Source: Actinomycetota bacterium (lineage in GTDB: Bacteria > Actinomycetota > UBA4738). From it: a stretch of DNA of 6,218 bases. The stretch spans positions 1 through 6,218 of the forward strand of contig JACDEY010000075.1 of the NCBI GenBank assembly GCA_013816105.1. The letters run 5' to 3'. The translations under genes were made by a program, and so were the position numbers. The notes beneath the pieces were generated by a model. The model was not told the origin of the DNA. It searched no databases and worked only from the letters and a program-made list of their open reading frames with translations. Below are positions 6,218 through 6,218 of the stretch, piece after piece; positions within the stretch are counted from its first letter, which is position 1, and each line of letters starts with the position of its first letter.

Positions 6218-6218
6218 C

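Overview
This window looks like a core-metabolism segment from a high-GC bacterium, most likely an actinomycete-lineage organism (Actinomycetota). The reasons are the strong G/C bias at third codon positions, the gene order sdhC-sdhD-sdhA-sdhB with small subunits of the mycobacterial sdhCDAB type, a histidinol-phosphatase of the actinobacterial HisN type, and start sites that look leaderless. I cannot place it more finely from sequence alone. There is no rRNA, tRNA, CRISPR array, insertion sequence or other mobile-element signature. No gene-free stretch exceeds about 55 bases.

Layout. Bases 1-1679 hold a minus-strand pair. HisN (1679 down to 882) is followed with an ATGA stop/start overlap by the N-terminal part of a methylmalonyl-CoA mutase catalytic chain (885 down to the window edge, 295 codons visible). 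A 53-base divergent intergenic region (1680-1732) carries a TANNNT box 6-7 bases before each start codon, so both genes may be transcribed as leaderless messages. On the plus strand, 1733-2635 encodes a cytoplasmic Asp-box (BNR-like) beta-propeller of unknown function. It is followed by a complete succinate dehydrogenase operon: sdhC (2694-3098), sdhD (3098-3559), sdhA (3597-5333) and sdhB (5333-6217), with one-base TGATG overlaps at C/D and A/B and a 37-base gap before sdhA.

How the genes fit together. The four Sdh subunits form complex II: the flavoprotein SdhA oxidises succinate to fumarate, electrons pass through the three iron-sulfur clusters of SdhB, and SdhC/SdhD anchor the complex and carry the quinone (and probable heme) sites. 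Methylmalonyl-CoA mutase makes succinyl-CoA, one metabolic step upstream of succinate, so the window groups two enzymes feeding or draining the succinate node, though on opposite strands. HisN belongs to histidine biosynthesis and has no obvious link to its coupled partner.

I found no convincing undescribed system. The points worth a second look are local: paired leaderless promoters, the sdh promoter candidate embedded in the stop codon of the propeller gene, a possible 12-codon coupling ORF before sdhA, the ambiguous start and low-complexity N-terminus of SdhB, the HisN/mutase coupling, and the orphan propeller protein.
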